A stretch of 59,665 nucleotides of DNA, from positions 1 through 59,665 of the forward strand of contig NZ_FNVB01000018.1 of NCBI RefSeq assembly GCF_900108315.1, given 5' to 3'. This DNA comes from Saccharopolyspora kobensis (GTDB lineage: Bacteria; Actinomycetota; Actinomycetes; Mycobacteriales; Pseudonocardiaceae). Below are positions 8,490 to 16,932 of the stretch, piece by piece. Positions within the stretch are counted from its first letter, which is position 1. Each line of letters starts with the position of its first letter. The position numbers and the translations under genes were made by a program. A model generated the notes under the pieces. That model was not told the DNA's origin. It made no database searches and worked only from the letters and a program-made list of their open reading frames with translations.

Positions 8490-9389
8490 TCAGCTACCGG
8501 CGCACAACGCCTCCGTGGTGACTCCGGGCGGCGGCAGGTTCTCCCGGGTGAACCCGAACGGACTTGCGATGCGCACCCACTCGCCGCTGTCCTGGAGCTT
8601 CTTCAGCTCGGCGTTGAACGCGTCGCGCAGCCCGGTGTCGGCCGAGCGGAACACGAACGCGCCCGCCTGCACCTCCGGTTTCCCGGCGATCACCGGGGTG
8701 AAGCCCCTGGTGACCTCGACCTGGGCACCGGGGTTCTTCCGCACCAGGTCGTTGAGCGAGATGTTGGTCAGCGCAGCGCAGCTGACGCGCCGGTTGACCA
8801 CGGCCTGCAGCAGCGAGTTCTGGGAGTCGTAGGGCTGCACCTGCGAGTCCGGCACGCCCAGCCGCTGGGCGTAGTCCTTCTCCACGGCGCCGCTGAGGAC
8901 GGCGACGTTGAGCTTCTGGCGCACGACGTCCTCGAAAGTGGCGATGCGTTCCGGGTTTCCGCGCGGCACCAGGAACGCCGTTGGCGCGATGTAGTCGGGG
9001 ATGGAGAACGCCGCGTTCTTGCAGCGCTCGGGAGTGATGAACATGCCCGCGGCGACCACGCTGAACTTGTTCGCGTTCAGCGCCGGGATCAGCTGGTTGA
9101 AGTCGACCTGCGAAGCGTTGACCGTGCCGACGCCCAGGTTGCCGAACACGGCGCGGGCGACCTCGGGCGCCTCACCGGTGACCCGGCCGGTCTGGTCGGT
9201 GAAGCCGTAAGGCGCTTCCCCCGCGATGCCGACCTGAACCGCGCCCGACCGGCGCGCCTCTTCGAGCGGATCACCTCCCGCGCCGCCGCCGGTCCGGGCG
9301 CACCCACCGAGCGCACCCAGCACCAGTGCACCCGCGGCGACACCGGAGCCCTTCAGGAACTCGCGACGCGTCCACCCACTGCTCGCCAT
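8490..9389 (-). CDS. ehuB: Ectoine-binding lipoprotein EhuB
   Basis: A 299-aa extracytoplasmic solute-binding protein. The N-terminus has a twin-arginine motif (TRREFLKG, residues 7-14), a hydrophobic stretch and a lipobox ending in Cys30 (LGGC), so it is probably a Tat-exported lipoprotein. GIAGEAPYGFTD and EAPEVARAVF match the ectoine-binding EhuB type of family 3 binding proteins. I chose the ATG at 9389 because AAGGGG lies 8 nt upstream; the in-frame ATG at 9395 has it only 2 nt away. First gene of ehuBCDA. Confidence 0.87.
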   Translation of the reverse strand: MASSGWTRREFLKGSGVAAGALVLGALGGCARTGGGAGGDPLEEARRSGAVQVGIAGEAPYGFTDQTGRVTGEAPEVARAVFGNLGVGTVNASQVDFNQLIPALNANKFSVVAAGMFITPERCKNAAFSIPDYIAPTAFLVPRGNPERIATFEDVVRQKLNVAVLSGAVEKDYAQRLGVPDSQVQPYDSQNSLLQAVVNRRVSCAALTNISLNDLVRKNPGAQVEVTRGFTPVIAGKPEVQAGAFVFRSADTGLRDAFNAELKKLQDSGEWVRIASPFGFTRENLPPPGVTTEALCAGS

Positions 9390-9496
9390 GACCATCGCCC
9401 CTTCGAACCGGGAGCAGGGTCACCGCCCATGGTCGGGCCATCCGCTGTGGTTTGCATCACATGGCGAGCCGGTGGTGCTGCCGGGCCGGAACGAGG

Positions 9497-10759
9497 TCAG
9501 TCGGTCACGCGCTCGATGTCCGCGCCCAGGCCGCGCAGGTTCTCCACGAAGTTCGGGTAGCCGCGGTCGATGTGGAAGACGTCCCACACCTCGGTGACCC
9601 CGTCGGCGCACAGGCCGGCGAGCACCAGGCCGACGCCCGCGCGGATGTCGGTCGCCCACACCGGTGCGCTCGACAGCCGGTCCAGACCGCGCACGACCGC
9701 GTGGTGGCCGTCGGTGCGCCCGTCGGCCCCCATCCGCACCAGTTCCTCGATGAACCGGAACCGGGACTCGAACAGGTTCTCGGTGATCATCGAGGTGCCG
9801 TCGGCGACTGCGGACAGCGCCAGCGCCATCGGCTGCAGGTCCGTCGGGAAACCCGGGTAGGGCAGCGTGACGAAGTCGACCGCGTTCGGACGCCCGCGCA
9901 TCACCACCCGGAAGCTCTCCTCCGAGGTGGTCACCTCCGCACCGGCGCTGCGCAGCTTCTCCAGCACCAGGTTGACGTGCCGCGGGTCGACACCGCGCAC
10001 CGTGATGTCACCACGGGTGGCCGCAGCGGCGAAAGCCCAGGTCGCGCCGACGATGCGGTCGCCGATCACGCGGTGCTCGACCGCCTTGAGCGAGGACACC
10101 CCGTGCACCGTCAGCGTGGAGGTGCCCGCGCCCTCGATCTTGGCGCCCATCTGCTGCAGCATCACGCACAGGTCGACGATCTCCGGCTCGCGCGCCGCGT
10201 TGTCGATCACGGTGGTGCCCTCGGCCAGCACCGCGGCCATCAGGATGTTCTCCGTCGCGCCCACGCTCGGGAAGTCCAGCCAGATCTGGGCGCCGCGCAG
10301 GTTCTCCGCCTCGGCCACCACCGCGCCGTGCTCGATGTGGCTGGTGGCGCCGAGCTGCCGCAGACCGTTCTGGTGCATGTCCAGCGGCCGGGAACCGATC
10401 GCGTCACCACCGGGCAGCGTCACGACCGCACGACGGCAGCGGGCCACCAGCGGCCCCAGCACGCACACCGAGGCGCGCAGCTTGCCCATCGACGGCGACA
10501 CCGCCTCGTGGCTGATCTCCGCGGGAGTCGTGATGCGCACCGTGCCGCCGTCGATCGTCACCTCACAACCGAGGCTGCGCAGCACGTCGGCCATCAGCGG
10601 AACGTCGAGGATCTCCGGGCAGTTGACGATCGTCGTCGTGCCCTCCGCCAGCAGCGCGGCAGCCATCAGCTTCAACACGCTGTTCTTAGCCCCGACCACG
10701 TCGACCTCGCCGACGAGACGCGCTCCGCCGTGTACCCGGAAGTGCTCACTCACGAGCAT
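9497..10759 (-). CDS. murA: UDP-N-acetylglucosamine 1-carboxyvinyltransferase MurA
   Basis: A 420-aa EPSP-synthase-fold enzyme that transfers enolpyruvate from PEP to UDP-GlcNAc, the first committed step of peptidoglycan synthesis. Visible motifs are GAKNSVLK (23-30) and LPGGDAIGSRPLDMH (115-129). The catalytic-loop Cys of E. coli MurA is Asp119 here, as in M. tuberculosis, which is known to confer fosfomycin insensitivity. The start is ATG 10759; a GTG two codons on is possible. Divergent from pduO, as in mycobacteria. Confidence 0.95.
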   Translation of the reverse strand: MLVSEHFRVHGGARLVGEVDVVGAKNSVLKLMAAALLAEGTTTIVNCPEILDVPLMADVLRSLGCEVTIDGGTVRITTPAEISHEAVSPSMGKLRASVCVLGPLVARCRRAVVTLPGGDAIGSRPLDMHQNGLRQLGATSHIEHGAVVAEAENLRGAQIWLDFPSVGATENILMAAVLAEGTTVIDNAAREPEIVDLCVMLQQMGAKIEGAGTSTLTVHGVSSLKAVEHRVIGDRIVGATWAFAAAATRGDITVRGVDPRHVNLVLEKLRSAGAEVTTSEESFRVVMRGRPNAVDFVTLPYPGFPTDLQPMALALSAVADGTSMITENLFESRFRFIEELVRMGADGRTDGHHAVVRGLDRLSSAPVWATDIRAGVGLVLAGLCADGVTEVWDVFHIDRGYPNFVENLRGLGADIERVTD

Positions 10760-10805
10760 CGAGGTTACGGCCCGCCCACCACCGCCATCGGGGCGGGTGC
10801 GGGAC

Positions 10806-10861
10806 GCGAGCATGGGAACCTTCCTGTCACCGCGGTGCGAGCATGGGAACCTTCCTGTCAC
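10806..10861. repeat. Direct pair of 24-bp repeat units in the murA/pduO gap
   Basis: Two identical, same-direction units at 10806-10830 and 10837-10861, separated by 6 bp. This is one of the few loci in a divergent promoter region. The second unit covers the place where a -35 element for pduO would be. Confidence 0.92.
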
Positions 10862-10868
10862 ATCCGCA

Positions 10869-10874
10869 TAGGCT
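10869..10874 (+). promoter_or_regulatory. Candidate -10 element for a leaderless pduO transcript
   Basis: TAGGCT fits the actinobacterial -10 pattern TANNNT and ends 6 nt before the pduO ATG at 10881. No ribosome-binding sequence precedes the ATG. Transcription would begin at or very near the start codon, giving a leaderless mRNA, common in actinobacteria. The -35 region falls in the repeat unit. Confidence 0.4.
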
Positions 10875-10880
10875 GTCCGC

Positions 10881-11453
10881 ATGGCCGTCCACCTGACGAA
10901 GATCTACACGCGGGCCGGGGATTCGGGCACGACCCGGCTGTCGGACAACTCCGTGGTGCACAAGACCGATCCGCGGCTGGTCGCCTACGCCGACGTCGAC
11001 GAGACGAACTCGGTGCTCGGTGTGGCGCTGGCCACCGCCGAGCTCGGCGAGGACGTCGTCGCGGTGCTGCGAGCGGTGCAGAACGACCTGTTCGACGTGG
11101 GCGCGGACCTGTCCACGCCGATCGCGGAGAACCCGAAGTACCCGCCACTGCGGATCACCCAGGGCTACGTCGACCGGCTCGAGGGCTGGTGCGACGAGTT
11201 CAACTCCCGGCTGGGCAAGCTGGATTCGTTCATCCTGCCCGGCGGCACACCGGGCGGTGCGCTGCTGCACCAAGCGCGGTGCGTGGCCCGCCGGGCCGAG
11301 CGCTCGGCTTGGGCGCTGCAGGAAGCCGACGGGCAGCGCACGTCACCGCTGCCCGCGAAGTACCTGAACCGGCTGTCGGACCTGCTGTTCATCCTGGCCC
11401 GAGTCGCCAACCCGGACGGCGACGTGCTCTGGAAGCCGGGCGGGAACGCCTGA
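10881..11453 (+). CDS. pduO: Cob(I)alamin adenosyltransferase, PduO type
   Basis: A 190-aa PduO-type ATP:corrinoid adenosyltransferase that makes adenosylcobalamin for B12-dependent enzymes. Diagnostic motifs are the N-terminal ATP loop YTRAGDSGTTRL, the DETNSVLG segment, and the C-terminal RCVARRAERSAWAL and YLNRLSDLLFILAR helices. The M. tuberculosis homologue (Rv1314c) is also divergent from murA. The symbol is the family name; the chromosomal gene could equally be called cobO-like. Confidence 0.92.
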   Translation: MAVHLTKIYTRAGDSGTTRLSDNSVVHKTDPRLVAYADVDETNSVLGVALATAELGEDVVAVLRAVQNDLFDVGADLSTPIAENPKYPPLRITQGYVDRLEGWCDEFNSRLGKLDSFILPGGTPGGALLHQARCVARRAERSAWALQEADGQRTSPLPAKYLNRLSDLLFILARVANPDGDVLWKPGGNA

Positions 11454-11553
11454 GACCTGCCGCCGGAGCCGCCCGCGCTCGTGCAAGGCACGCAGGAGGC
11501 CACCGGCGGGTTCCTGGCGGCGGCCCCTCCGCCGTGCGTTCACCAGCAGGAGT

Positions 11554-12024
11554 TCAGAGCTCCTTGGCGAAGCAGCGGATCAACGGATCGTCCCGGTGCA
11601 GGCCGAAGGTGTCGACCGCGGTGTACCCGGCGGAGGTGTAGAGACCGATCGCCTCGGGCTGCTGCGTACCGGTCTCCAGCACCATCCGCTTGCGGCCTGC
11701 CATCGCGGCGGTGTGCTCCAGCTCGGCGAGCAGCCGCCGCGACAGGCCGCGGCCGCGCGCATCGGGCACGACGAACAGCCGCTTCATCTCGGCGTCGCCG
11801 TCCTGCAGCCCCGGCTCGTCGCCCTCGCGGGCTCGCCAGCCACCCGAACCGACCGGACGATCGTCCACGTAGCCGAGCAGGAACAGCCCCTGCGGCGGCC
11901 GGAACTCGGCCGGTTCGACCGGCGTGTCGTCCTCCTCGCCGTAGCGCTCGACGTACTCCCGCTGGAGGACGTCGATCAGCCGCGCGGAATCCGGGTGGTC
12001 GTAGCCGACGATCTCGATGCGCAC
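11554..12024 (-). CDS. GNAT-family N-acetyltransferase
   Basis: About 156 aa with a GNAT fold. The acetyl-CoA-binding motif A reads MKRLFVVPDARGRGLSRRLL, followed by MVLETGTQQPEAIGLYTSAGY (motif B). A GTG at 12024 (VRIEIVGYDHP) is the likely start; a second GTG one codon upstream is equally possible. It lies 29 bp downstream of another GNAT gene, with which it shares layout and is probably co-transcribed. The pair may be an old tandem duplication. The acetyl acceptor is unknown. Confidence 0.82.
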   Translation of the reverse strand: MRIEIVGYDHPDSARLIDVLQREYVERYGEEDDTPVEPAEFRPPQGLFLLGYVDDRPVGSGGWRAREGDEPGLQDGDAEMKRLFVVPDARGRGLSRRLLAELEHTAAMAGRKRMVLETGTQQPEAIGLYTSAGYTAVDTFGLHRDDPLIRCFAKEL

Positions 12025-12053
12025 CACCGCAGAGTAGTTCGGCGTCGAGCCGA

Positions 12054-12530
12054 TCAGCTCAGGGTTTTCTCGTACCAGTGCCGCGCGTACTCGTTGTCGT
12101 TGTAGGCCGGGATCTCCTGGTAGCCCGCCGAATCGTAAAGGGCACGCGCCTCGCGGAGCTCGGCCGCGGTGTCCAGCCGGATCCGGTCGCACCCCAGCCG
12201 CCGCGCCTCCTGCTCTAGCTCGGTGAGCAGCGCACGCCCGGCACCCCGCCCGCGCAGCTCCGGGGCGATCCACATGCGCCTGATCTCCCCGATCCCGCCC
12301 GGCCCGGTGCGCAGCGCCCCGCAGCCGAGAACCTGCTCCCCCACCCGCACCACGAGGAACACCCCGGCTGGCGGCACGAAGTCGGTCTTGGCCGGCGGGG
12401 CGGCGCGGGAGGTGTCGAACCCGCTCGGGAAGCGGCGGTCCAGCTCAGCGACGTACTCGCGGAGCGCCTGCTGCGCGTGCGGGCTGTCGATGGGTTCGGG
12501 TTCGATGGTGTAACTGGCCTGCTCGATCAC
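12054..12530 (-). CDS. GNAT-family N-acetyltransferase
   Basis: A 158-aa GNAT enzyme. Motif A is IRRMWIAPELRGRGAGRALL and motif B is IRLDTAAELREARALYDSAGY. A GTG at 12530 is used; a perfect GGAGG sits only 1 nt upstream, an unusually short spacing, but no better start follows. Divergent from the LysR gene with a 71-bp gap, so it may be a LysR target (inference). Substrate unknown. Confidence 0.85.
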   Translation of the reverse strand: MIEQASYTIEPEPIDSPHAQQALREYVAELDRRFPSGFDTSRAAPPAKTDFVPPAGVFLVVRVGEQVLGCGALRTGPGGIGEIRRMWIAPELRGRGAGRALLTELEQEARRLGCDRIRLDTAAELREARALYDSAGYQEIPAYNDNEYARHWYEKTLS

Positions 12531-12601
12531 GCCTCCAGTCTTTCCCCGACAACCCGTTCACATCCAGTTACGGATTCTTGGGACGCGTAAAGTGAACCTT
12601 C

Positions 12602-13501
12602 ATGCTCGACCCGTCCCGGCTGCTGATCCTGCTGGCGCTGCGCGAACAGGGCAGCGTGACCCGCGCCGCCGAACAGCTCGGCCGGACCCCACCAGCGGTG
12701 TCGCAGCAGTTGATCCGCCTGGAGGACGAAGTCGGCGCACAGCTGGCCGAACGGCTCCCCCACGGCGTCCGCCTGACCCCGCTGGGCGCCCGCATGGCCG
12801 AAAGCGCGGAACGCATCGCCGCCGCCCTGCACGACGCCACGAGCGACGCCCAGCGCTTCCGCGACGAACACCGCAACCGCCTGCGCCTCGGCGCCTTCCC
12901 CACCGCCGGCCTCGCCCTGCTACCGGAAGCACTGGCCGCGATGCGCCACCGCCACCCCGGCGCCGAGCTGTCCGTCGTCGACCTGGGCCCGGACGAAGGC
13001 ATCGAGCGGGTCGCCGCGCACCGCCTGGACCTCGCGCTCGTCGGCGAGTACCGCGAGGCGCTCGAAGCACCACCCGGCGTCCGCCTCGTGCACCTGCTGG
13101 ACGACCCCGTCCACGCCGTGCTGCCCACCGGCCACCCGCGCGCCGGGAACACTGCACCGCGGCTCGCCGACTTCCGCGACGACACCTGGGCCTGCGCCCC
13201 GACCGACCTCCCGAACCGCAGGCAGCTGGAAGCCGCCGCACGCGCCGAGGACTTCGCGCCGCGAGTGGCCTTCGAATTCGAGTCCTACGCGGTGGCCGAA
13301 GCCGTGGTCTCCGCCGGAGTGGCCGTCTCCTTCATCCCGTGCCTGGCCATCACCGGCGCTCCCGGCACCACCCACCACCCGCTGGCGTCAGGACTGCACC
13401 GGCGCATCCACGCCGCCGTGCCGACCAGCACCAGGCACGCACCGCTGATCGAGGTGTTCCTCCAGCTGCTCCACGACATCAGCCGGGACCTGCGCCGCTG
13501 A
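12602..13501 (+). CDS. LysR-family transcriptional regulator
   Basis: A 299-aa LysR-type regulator. The N-terminal winged HTH includes GSVTRAAEQLGRTPPAVSQQLIRLEDEVG (about residues 17-45) and the linker and effector-binding domain follow from about 90. It is divergent from two GNAT genes. The inverted hexamers GTTCAC (12556-12561) and GTGAAC (12592-12597) flank the intergenic promoter region and could be binding half-sites, though their spacing is wide. The effector is unknown. The stop codon abuts a repeat unit. Confidence 0.88.
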   Translation: MLDPSRLLILLALREQGSVTRAAEQLGRTPPAVSQQLIRLEDEVGAQLAERLPHGVRLTPLGARMAESAERIAAALHDATSDAQRFRDEHRNRLRLGAFPTAGLALLPEALAAMRHRHPGAELSVVDLGPDEGIERVAAHRLDLALVGEYREALEAPPGVRLVHLLDDPVHAVLPTGHPRAGNTAPRLADFRDDTWACAPTDLPNRRQLEAAARAEDFAPRVAFEFESYAVAEAVVSAGVAVSFIPCLAITGAPGTTHHPLASGLHRRIHAAVPTSTRHAPLIEVFLQLLHDISRDLRR

Positions 13502-13502
13502 T

Positions 13503-13527
13503 GCGAGGATGGGAACCTTCCTGTCAC
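13503..13527 (+). repeat. 24-bp repeat unit, single
   Basis: GCGAGGATGGGAAC + CTTCCTGTCAC, starting one base after the LysR stop codon in the convergent gap with DUF2550. It lies next to a conventional hairpin terminator for the opposite strand. Confidence 0.92.
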
Positions 13528-13536
13528 CCCGCGCAC

Positions 13537-13567
13537 GAAAAAGCGGGGCCCGGCACCGGACCCCGCT
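13537..13567 (-). terminator. Intrinsic terminator of the ATP synthase/DUF2550 transcript
   Basis: On the minus strand an AGCGGGG...CCCCGCT stem (13542-13567, inner part also largely paired) is followed by TTTTT, downstream of the DUF2550 stop codon. A classic Rho-independent terminator. Confidence 0.8.
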
Positions 13568-13592
13568 GCAACGCTCTTCGATTCGACCTCGG

Positions 13593-14027
13593 TCAGGACG
13601 CCCACGGCACCGAGCGGCCCGGCGGCGCCGACTCCAGCCAGGACAGGAACCCGGTCAGCGCGTCGCGGCCCATCGCCAGCTCCAGGTCCGGGCCGGTCAG
13701 GTCCAGCACCGTCGAACCGGCGGGCATCGCGTACGCCTCGGACACCGTCGGCTCGCGGCGGCGGGCGATCTCCACGTCCCGGCGGTTGATCACCCAGTTC
13801 GGCCCCGACCGCAGGCTCAGCACGCGGTACCAGGTGAACTCCTCACCCCGGTAGTGCGCGACCCCGAGGTGCCAACCCCGGCCACCGTCCTTGCTGGCGC
13901 GCAGCGCCACGTCGATGCCCCCGACGCGCAGTTCCCGCAGCCGCCGCCAGGCCAGTCCCGCAACGATCAGGGCTGCCAGCAGCAGCAGCCCCAACGCCAC
14001 CACGAACCACACGACCGGGGAGCCCAT
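13593..14027 (-). CDS. DUF2550 membrane-anchored protein
   Basis: A 144-aa protein with one N-terminal membrane helix (residues 6-25) and a cytoplasmic domain (RGEEFTWYRVLSLRSGPNW...). It matches the DUF2550 family, encoded directly after atpC in many actinobacteria (M. tuberculosis Rv1312). It lies 12 bp after atpC and is probably the last gene of the atp operon. Function unknown. Confidence 0.87.
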   Translation of the reverse strand: MGSPVVWFVVALGLLLLAALIVAGLAWRRLRELRVGGIDVALRASKDGGRGWHLGVAHYRGEEFTWYRVLSLRSGPNWVINRRDVEIARRREPTVSEAYAMPAGSTVLDLTGPDLELAMGRDALTGFLSWLESAPPGRSVPWAS

Positions 14028-14039
14028 GCGAGGCCCGGA

Positions 14040-14405
14040 TCAGGCCGAGTGGCCGGCGGCTCGCAATCGGCTCAACGCCCGCGCTCGGGCCTGTTCATCC
14101 GCGCTCTTGACGTCCTCGCGGGCCTGCGCCACGTCGATCTCGTCGGCCAGCTCCGCGGACTCCGCCAGCACGCTCACCCCACCCGAGGTGACCGACAGGA
14201 ACCCGCCGTGGACCGCGGCGGTCACGGTCTCCTTCGCGGCGGTGGTGATGCGCACCACACCGCCCTCGATCAGCTCACCGAGCAGCGGCTCGTGCCCCGG
14301 GAGAACGCCGATCTCTCCCTCGGTGGTCTGCGCGACCACGGCGGTCGCTTCCCCGGACCACAGGCGGCGCTCGACGGCGACCAGTTGGACGGACATGTTG
14401 GCCAC
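14040..14405 (-). CDS. atpC: ATP synthase epsilon subunit
   Basis: A 121-aa epsilon subunit with an N-terminal beta-sandwich (VQLVAVERRLWSGEA, GEIGVLPGHEPLL) and a short C-terminal helical hairpin with AREDVKSADEQARARALSRL. It sits at the base of the F1 central stalk and regulates ATPase activity. The GTG at 14405 follows AAAGGAGA at ideal spacing; the ATG three codons later is too far away. Confidence 0.95.
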   Translation of the reverse strand: MANMSVQLVAVERRLWSGEATAVVAQTTEGEIGVLPGHEPLLGELIEGGVVRITTAAKETVTAAVHGGFLSVTSGGVSVLAESAELADEIDVAQAREDVKSADEQARARALSRLRAAGHSA

Positions 14406-14566
14406 GCGCGTCTCCTTTGTCGGGTGTGTGCCCGCAGTCTATCCGGTGCCACCAGGGCGATCGTGACTGGCCGGGCAGGGAATGCCTTGCTGGCAAACGG
14501 GGCCGAGGTCTTCTCGGACCTCGACCCCGTCGCCGGAACGCGGCGACCCCCAGCGGGGGCCGTCGC

Positions 14567-15997
14567 TCACTTCTCGGTGAGCTTCTTGTAAGCCGCTTCC
14601 AGGTCGTCCAGACCACCGATGGACAGGAAGGCCTGCTCCGGGTAGTGGTCGAAGTCGCCCTTGCACAGCTTGTCGAACGCCTCGATGGTCTCCTTCAGCG
14701 GCACGAAGGAGCCCTCCTGGCCGGTGAACTGCTTGGCCACGAAGAAGTTCTGCGACAGGTAGCGCTCGATGCGACGCGCCCGCTGCACCGTCACCTTGTC
14801 CTCTTCGGACAGCTCGTCCATACCGAGGATGGCGATGATGTCCTGCAGCTCCTTGTACTTCTGCAGGATCCGCTTGACCTCCTGCGCCACCCGGTAGTGC
14901 TCGTCGCCGACGATCGCCGGGTCGAGGATGGTGGAGGTGGAGGACAGCGGGTCCACCGCCGGGTAGATGCCCTTCTGCGAGATCGCACGGGAGAGCTCCG
15001 TGGTCGCGTCCAGGTGGGCGAAGGTGGTCGCCGGCGCCGGGTCGGTGTAGTCGTCCGCCGGCACGTAGATCGCCTGCATCGAGGTGATCGAGCGACCGCG
15101 CGTCGAGGTGATGCGCTCCTGCAGCTCACCCATCTCGTCGGCCAGCGTCGGCTGGTAACCCACCGCGGACGGCATGCGGCCCAGCAGGGTCGACACCTCC
15201 TGGCCCGCCTGGGTGAACCGGAAGATGTTGTCGATGAACAGCAGCACGTCCTGGTTCTGCACGTCGCGGAAGTACTCCGCCATCGTCAGCGCGGACAGCG
15301 CCACCCGCATGCGGGTGCCCGGCGGCTCGTCCATCTGACCGAACACCAGCGCGGTGTCGGCCAGCACGCCGGACTCGTCCATCTCCACCCAGAGGTCGTT
15401 GCCCTCACGGGTGCGCTCGCCGACACCGGCGAACACCGAGGTGCCACCGAAGTTCTTGGCGACTCGGCGGATCATCTCCTGGATGAGCACCGTCTTGCCC
15501 ACACCGGCGCCGCCGAACAGGCCGATCTTGCCGCCCTGCACGTACGGGGTGAGCAGGTCGATGACCTTGATGCCGGTCTCCAGCATCTCGGTCTTGCCCT
15601 CGAGCTGGTCGAAGCTCGGCGCCTTGCGGTGGATGGACCACCGCTCGGCGTCGGCGGCGTAGCCCGGCTCGTCCAGGCAGTGGCCCAGCGCGTTGAACAC
15701 GTGACCCTTGACCACGTCACCGACCGGCACCGAGATGCCCGCGCCGGAGTCGGTCACGGTCACGCCGCGCACCAGGCCCTGGGTGGGCTGCATCGAGATC
15801 GTCCGCACGACGCTGTCGCCCAGGTGCTGGGCGACCTCCAGCGTCAGCGTCTTGGCCATGCCCTCGGCGGTGATCTCCACCGTGAGGGCGTTGAGCAGGT
15901 CCGGCACCTGGTCGCGCGGGAACTCGACGTCCACGACCGGGCCGAGCACCCGGACGACGCGGCCGGTGCCAGTGCTGGTGGCAGTAGCAGCAGTCAT
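14567..15997 (-). CDS. atpD: ATP synthase beta subunit
   Basis: A 476-aa catalytic beta subunit of F1. The P-loop GGAGVGKT is at 162-169, and the SALTMAEYFRD and VLLFIDNIFRFTQAG segments (Walker B and catalytic region) are present. ATG 15997 is used, with GGAAG about 8 nt upstream. It overlaps nothing and begins 1 bp after atpG ends. Confidence 0.97.
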   Translation of the reverse strand: MTAATATSTGTGRVVRVLGPVVDVEFPRDQVPDLLNALTVEITAEGMAKTLTLEVAQHLGDSVVRTISMQPTQGLVRGVTVTDSGAGISVPVGDVVKGHVFNALGHCLDEPGYAADAERWSIHRKAPSFDQLEGKTEMLETGIKVIDLLTPYVQGGKIGLFGGAGVGKTVLIQEMIRRVAKNFGGTSVFAGVGERTREGNDLWVEMDESGVLADTALVFGQMDEPPGTRMRVALSALTMAEYFRDVQNQDVLLFIDNIFRFTQAGQEVSTLLGRMPSAVGYQPTLADEMGELQERITSTRGRSITSMQAIYVPADDYTDPAPATTFAHLDATTELSRAISQKGIYPAVDPLSSTSTILDPAIVGDEHYRVAQEVKRILQKYKELQDIIAILGMDELSEEDKVTVQRARRIERYLSQNFFVAKQFTGQEGSFVPLKETIEAFDKLCKGDFDHYPEQAFLSIGGLDDLEAAYKKLTEK

Positions 15998-15998
15998 G

Positions 15999-16928
15999 TC
16001 ACTCACTTCCTGCGGACGAGAGCGCCTCGACACCGCCGACGATCTCGCTGATTTCCTGGGTGATCTGGGCCTGGCGGGCCGCGTTGGCCTCGCGGCTGAG
16101 GTTGCGGATCAACTCGTCCGCGTTGTCGGTCGCCGACTTCATCGCCGTGCGCCGCGCCGCGTGCTCCGCCGCTGCCGAGTCCAGCAGACCCGAGTAGAGC
16201 CGGGTCTTGATGTACTTCGGCAGGAGCGCCGCGAACAGCGTCTCGGCGTCCGGCTCGAACTCGTAGGCCGACTTGAGCGTCTTCTTCTCCGGCTCGTCGG
16301 AGTACTCGACCTCGAGCGGAGCGATCCGCCGGACCGTCGGACGCTGGGTGAGCATCGAGACGAACTCGGTGTGCACCAGGTGCAGCTCGTCCACACCCAG
16401 CTTACCGTCCGCACCACCGTCGTCGAGGTAGTCGTCAGCACCCGCCAGGAAGGCCTTGACCAGCGTTTCGCCGATCTCGGCCGCATCGGAGTAATCGGGG
16501 CGGTCGCTGAACCCGGTCCAGCTCGCCTCGACCTCGCGCTGCCGGAACCGGTAGTACGCCTCGCCCTTTCGGCCGACGACGTAGAGCACCGGTTCCTTGC
16601 CCTGCTCGCGCAGCAGCGACTGCAGCTCCTCGGCCGCCTTGATCACGTTGGCGTTGTAGCCACCGCAGAAACCCCGGTCGCTGGTCACGACCAGCACGCC
16701 GGCGCGCTTCGGGTTCGAGCGCTCGGTCAGCAGCGGGTGGTCCAACGTGCTCACGTCGGCCAGCGCGGTCAGGACGTTGGTGATCTCCGTGGCGTAGGGC
16801 CGCGAAGCCTCCACCCTGGCCTGCGCCTTCATGATGCGCGAGGTAGCGATCAGCTCCTGCGCCTTGGTGATCTTCCGGGTCGATTTGACCGACCGGATCC
16901 GGTTCCGGAGTTCCCGAAGTTGAGCCAT
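15999..16928 (-). CDS. atpG: ATP synthase gamma subunit
   Basis: A 309-aa gamma subunit, the central rotor shaft of F1. Conserved ends are MAQLRELRNRIRSVKSTRKITKAQ and the C-terminal helix NLSREANAARQAQITQEISEIVGG. SDRGFCGGYN marks the foot domain. An acidic insert around 160-220 is typical of actinobacterial gamma subunits. Four bp from atpA. Confidence 0.97.
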   Translation of the reverse strand: MAQLRELRNRIRSVKSTRKITKAQELIATSRIMKAQARVEASRPYATEITNVLTALADVSTLDHPLLTERSNPKRAGVLVVTSDRGFCGGYNANVIKAAEELQSLLREQGKEPVLYVVGRKGEAYYRFRQREVEASWTGFSDRPDYSDAAEIGETLVKAFLAGADDYLDDGGADGKLGVDELHLVHTEFVSMLTQRPTVRRIAPLEVEYSDEPEKKTLKSAYEFEPDAETLFAALLPKYIKTRLYSGLLDSAAAEHAARRTAMKSATDNADELIRNLSREANAARQAQITQEISEIVGGVEALSSAGSE

Positions 16929-16932
16929 AACG

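Noticed and set aside
12556..12597. GTTCAC...GTGAAC as a definite LysR binding site
   Set aside because: The arms are only 6 bp and 30 bp apart, without the T-N11-A core; kept only as a remark in the LysR entry.
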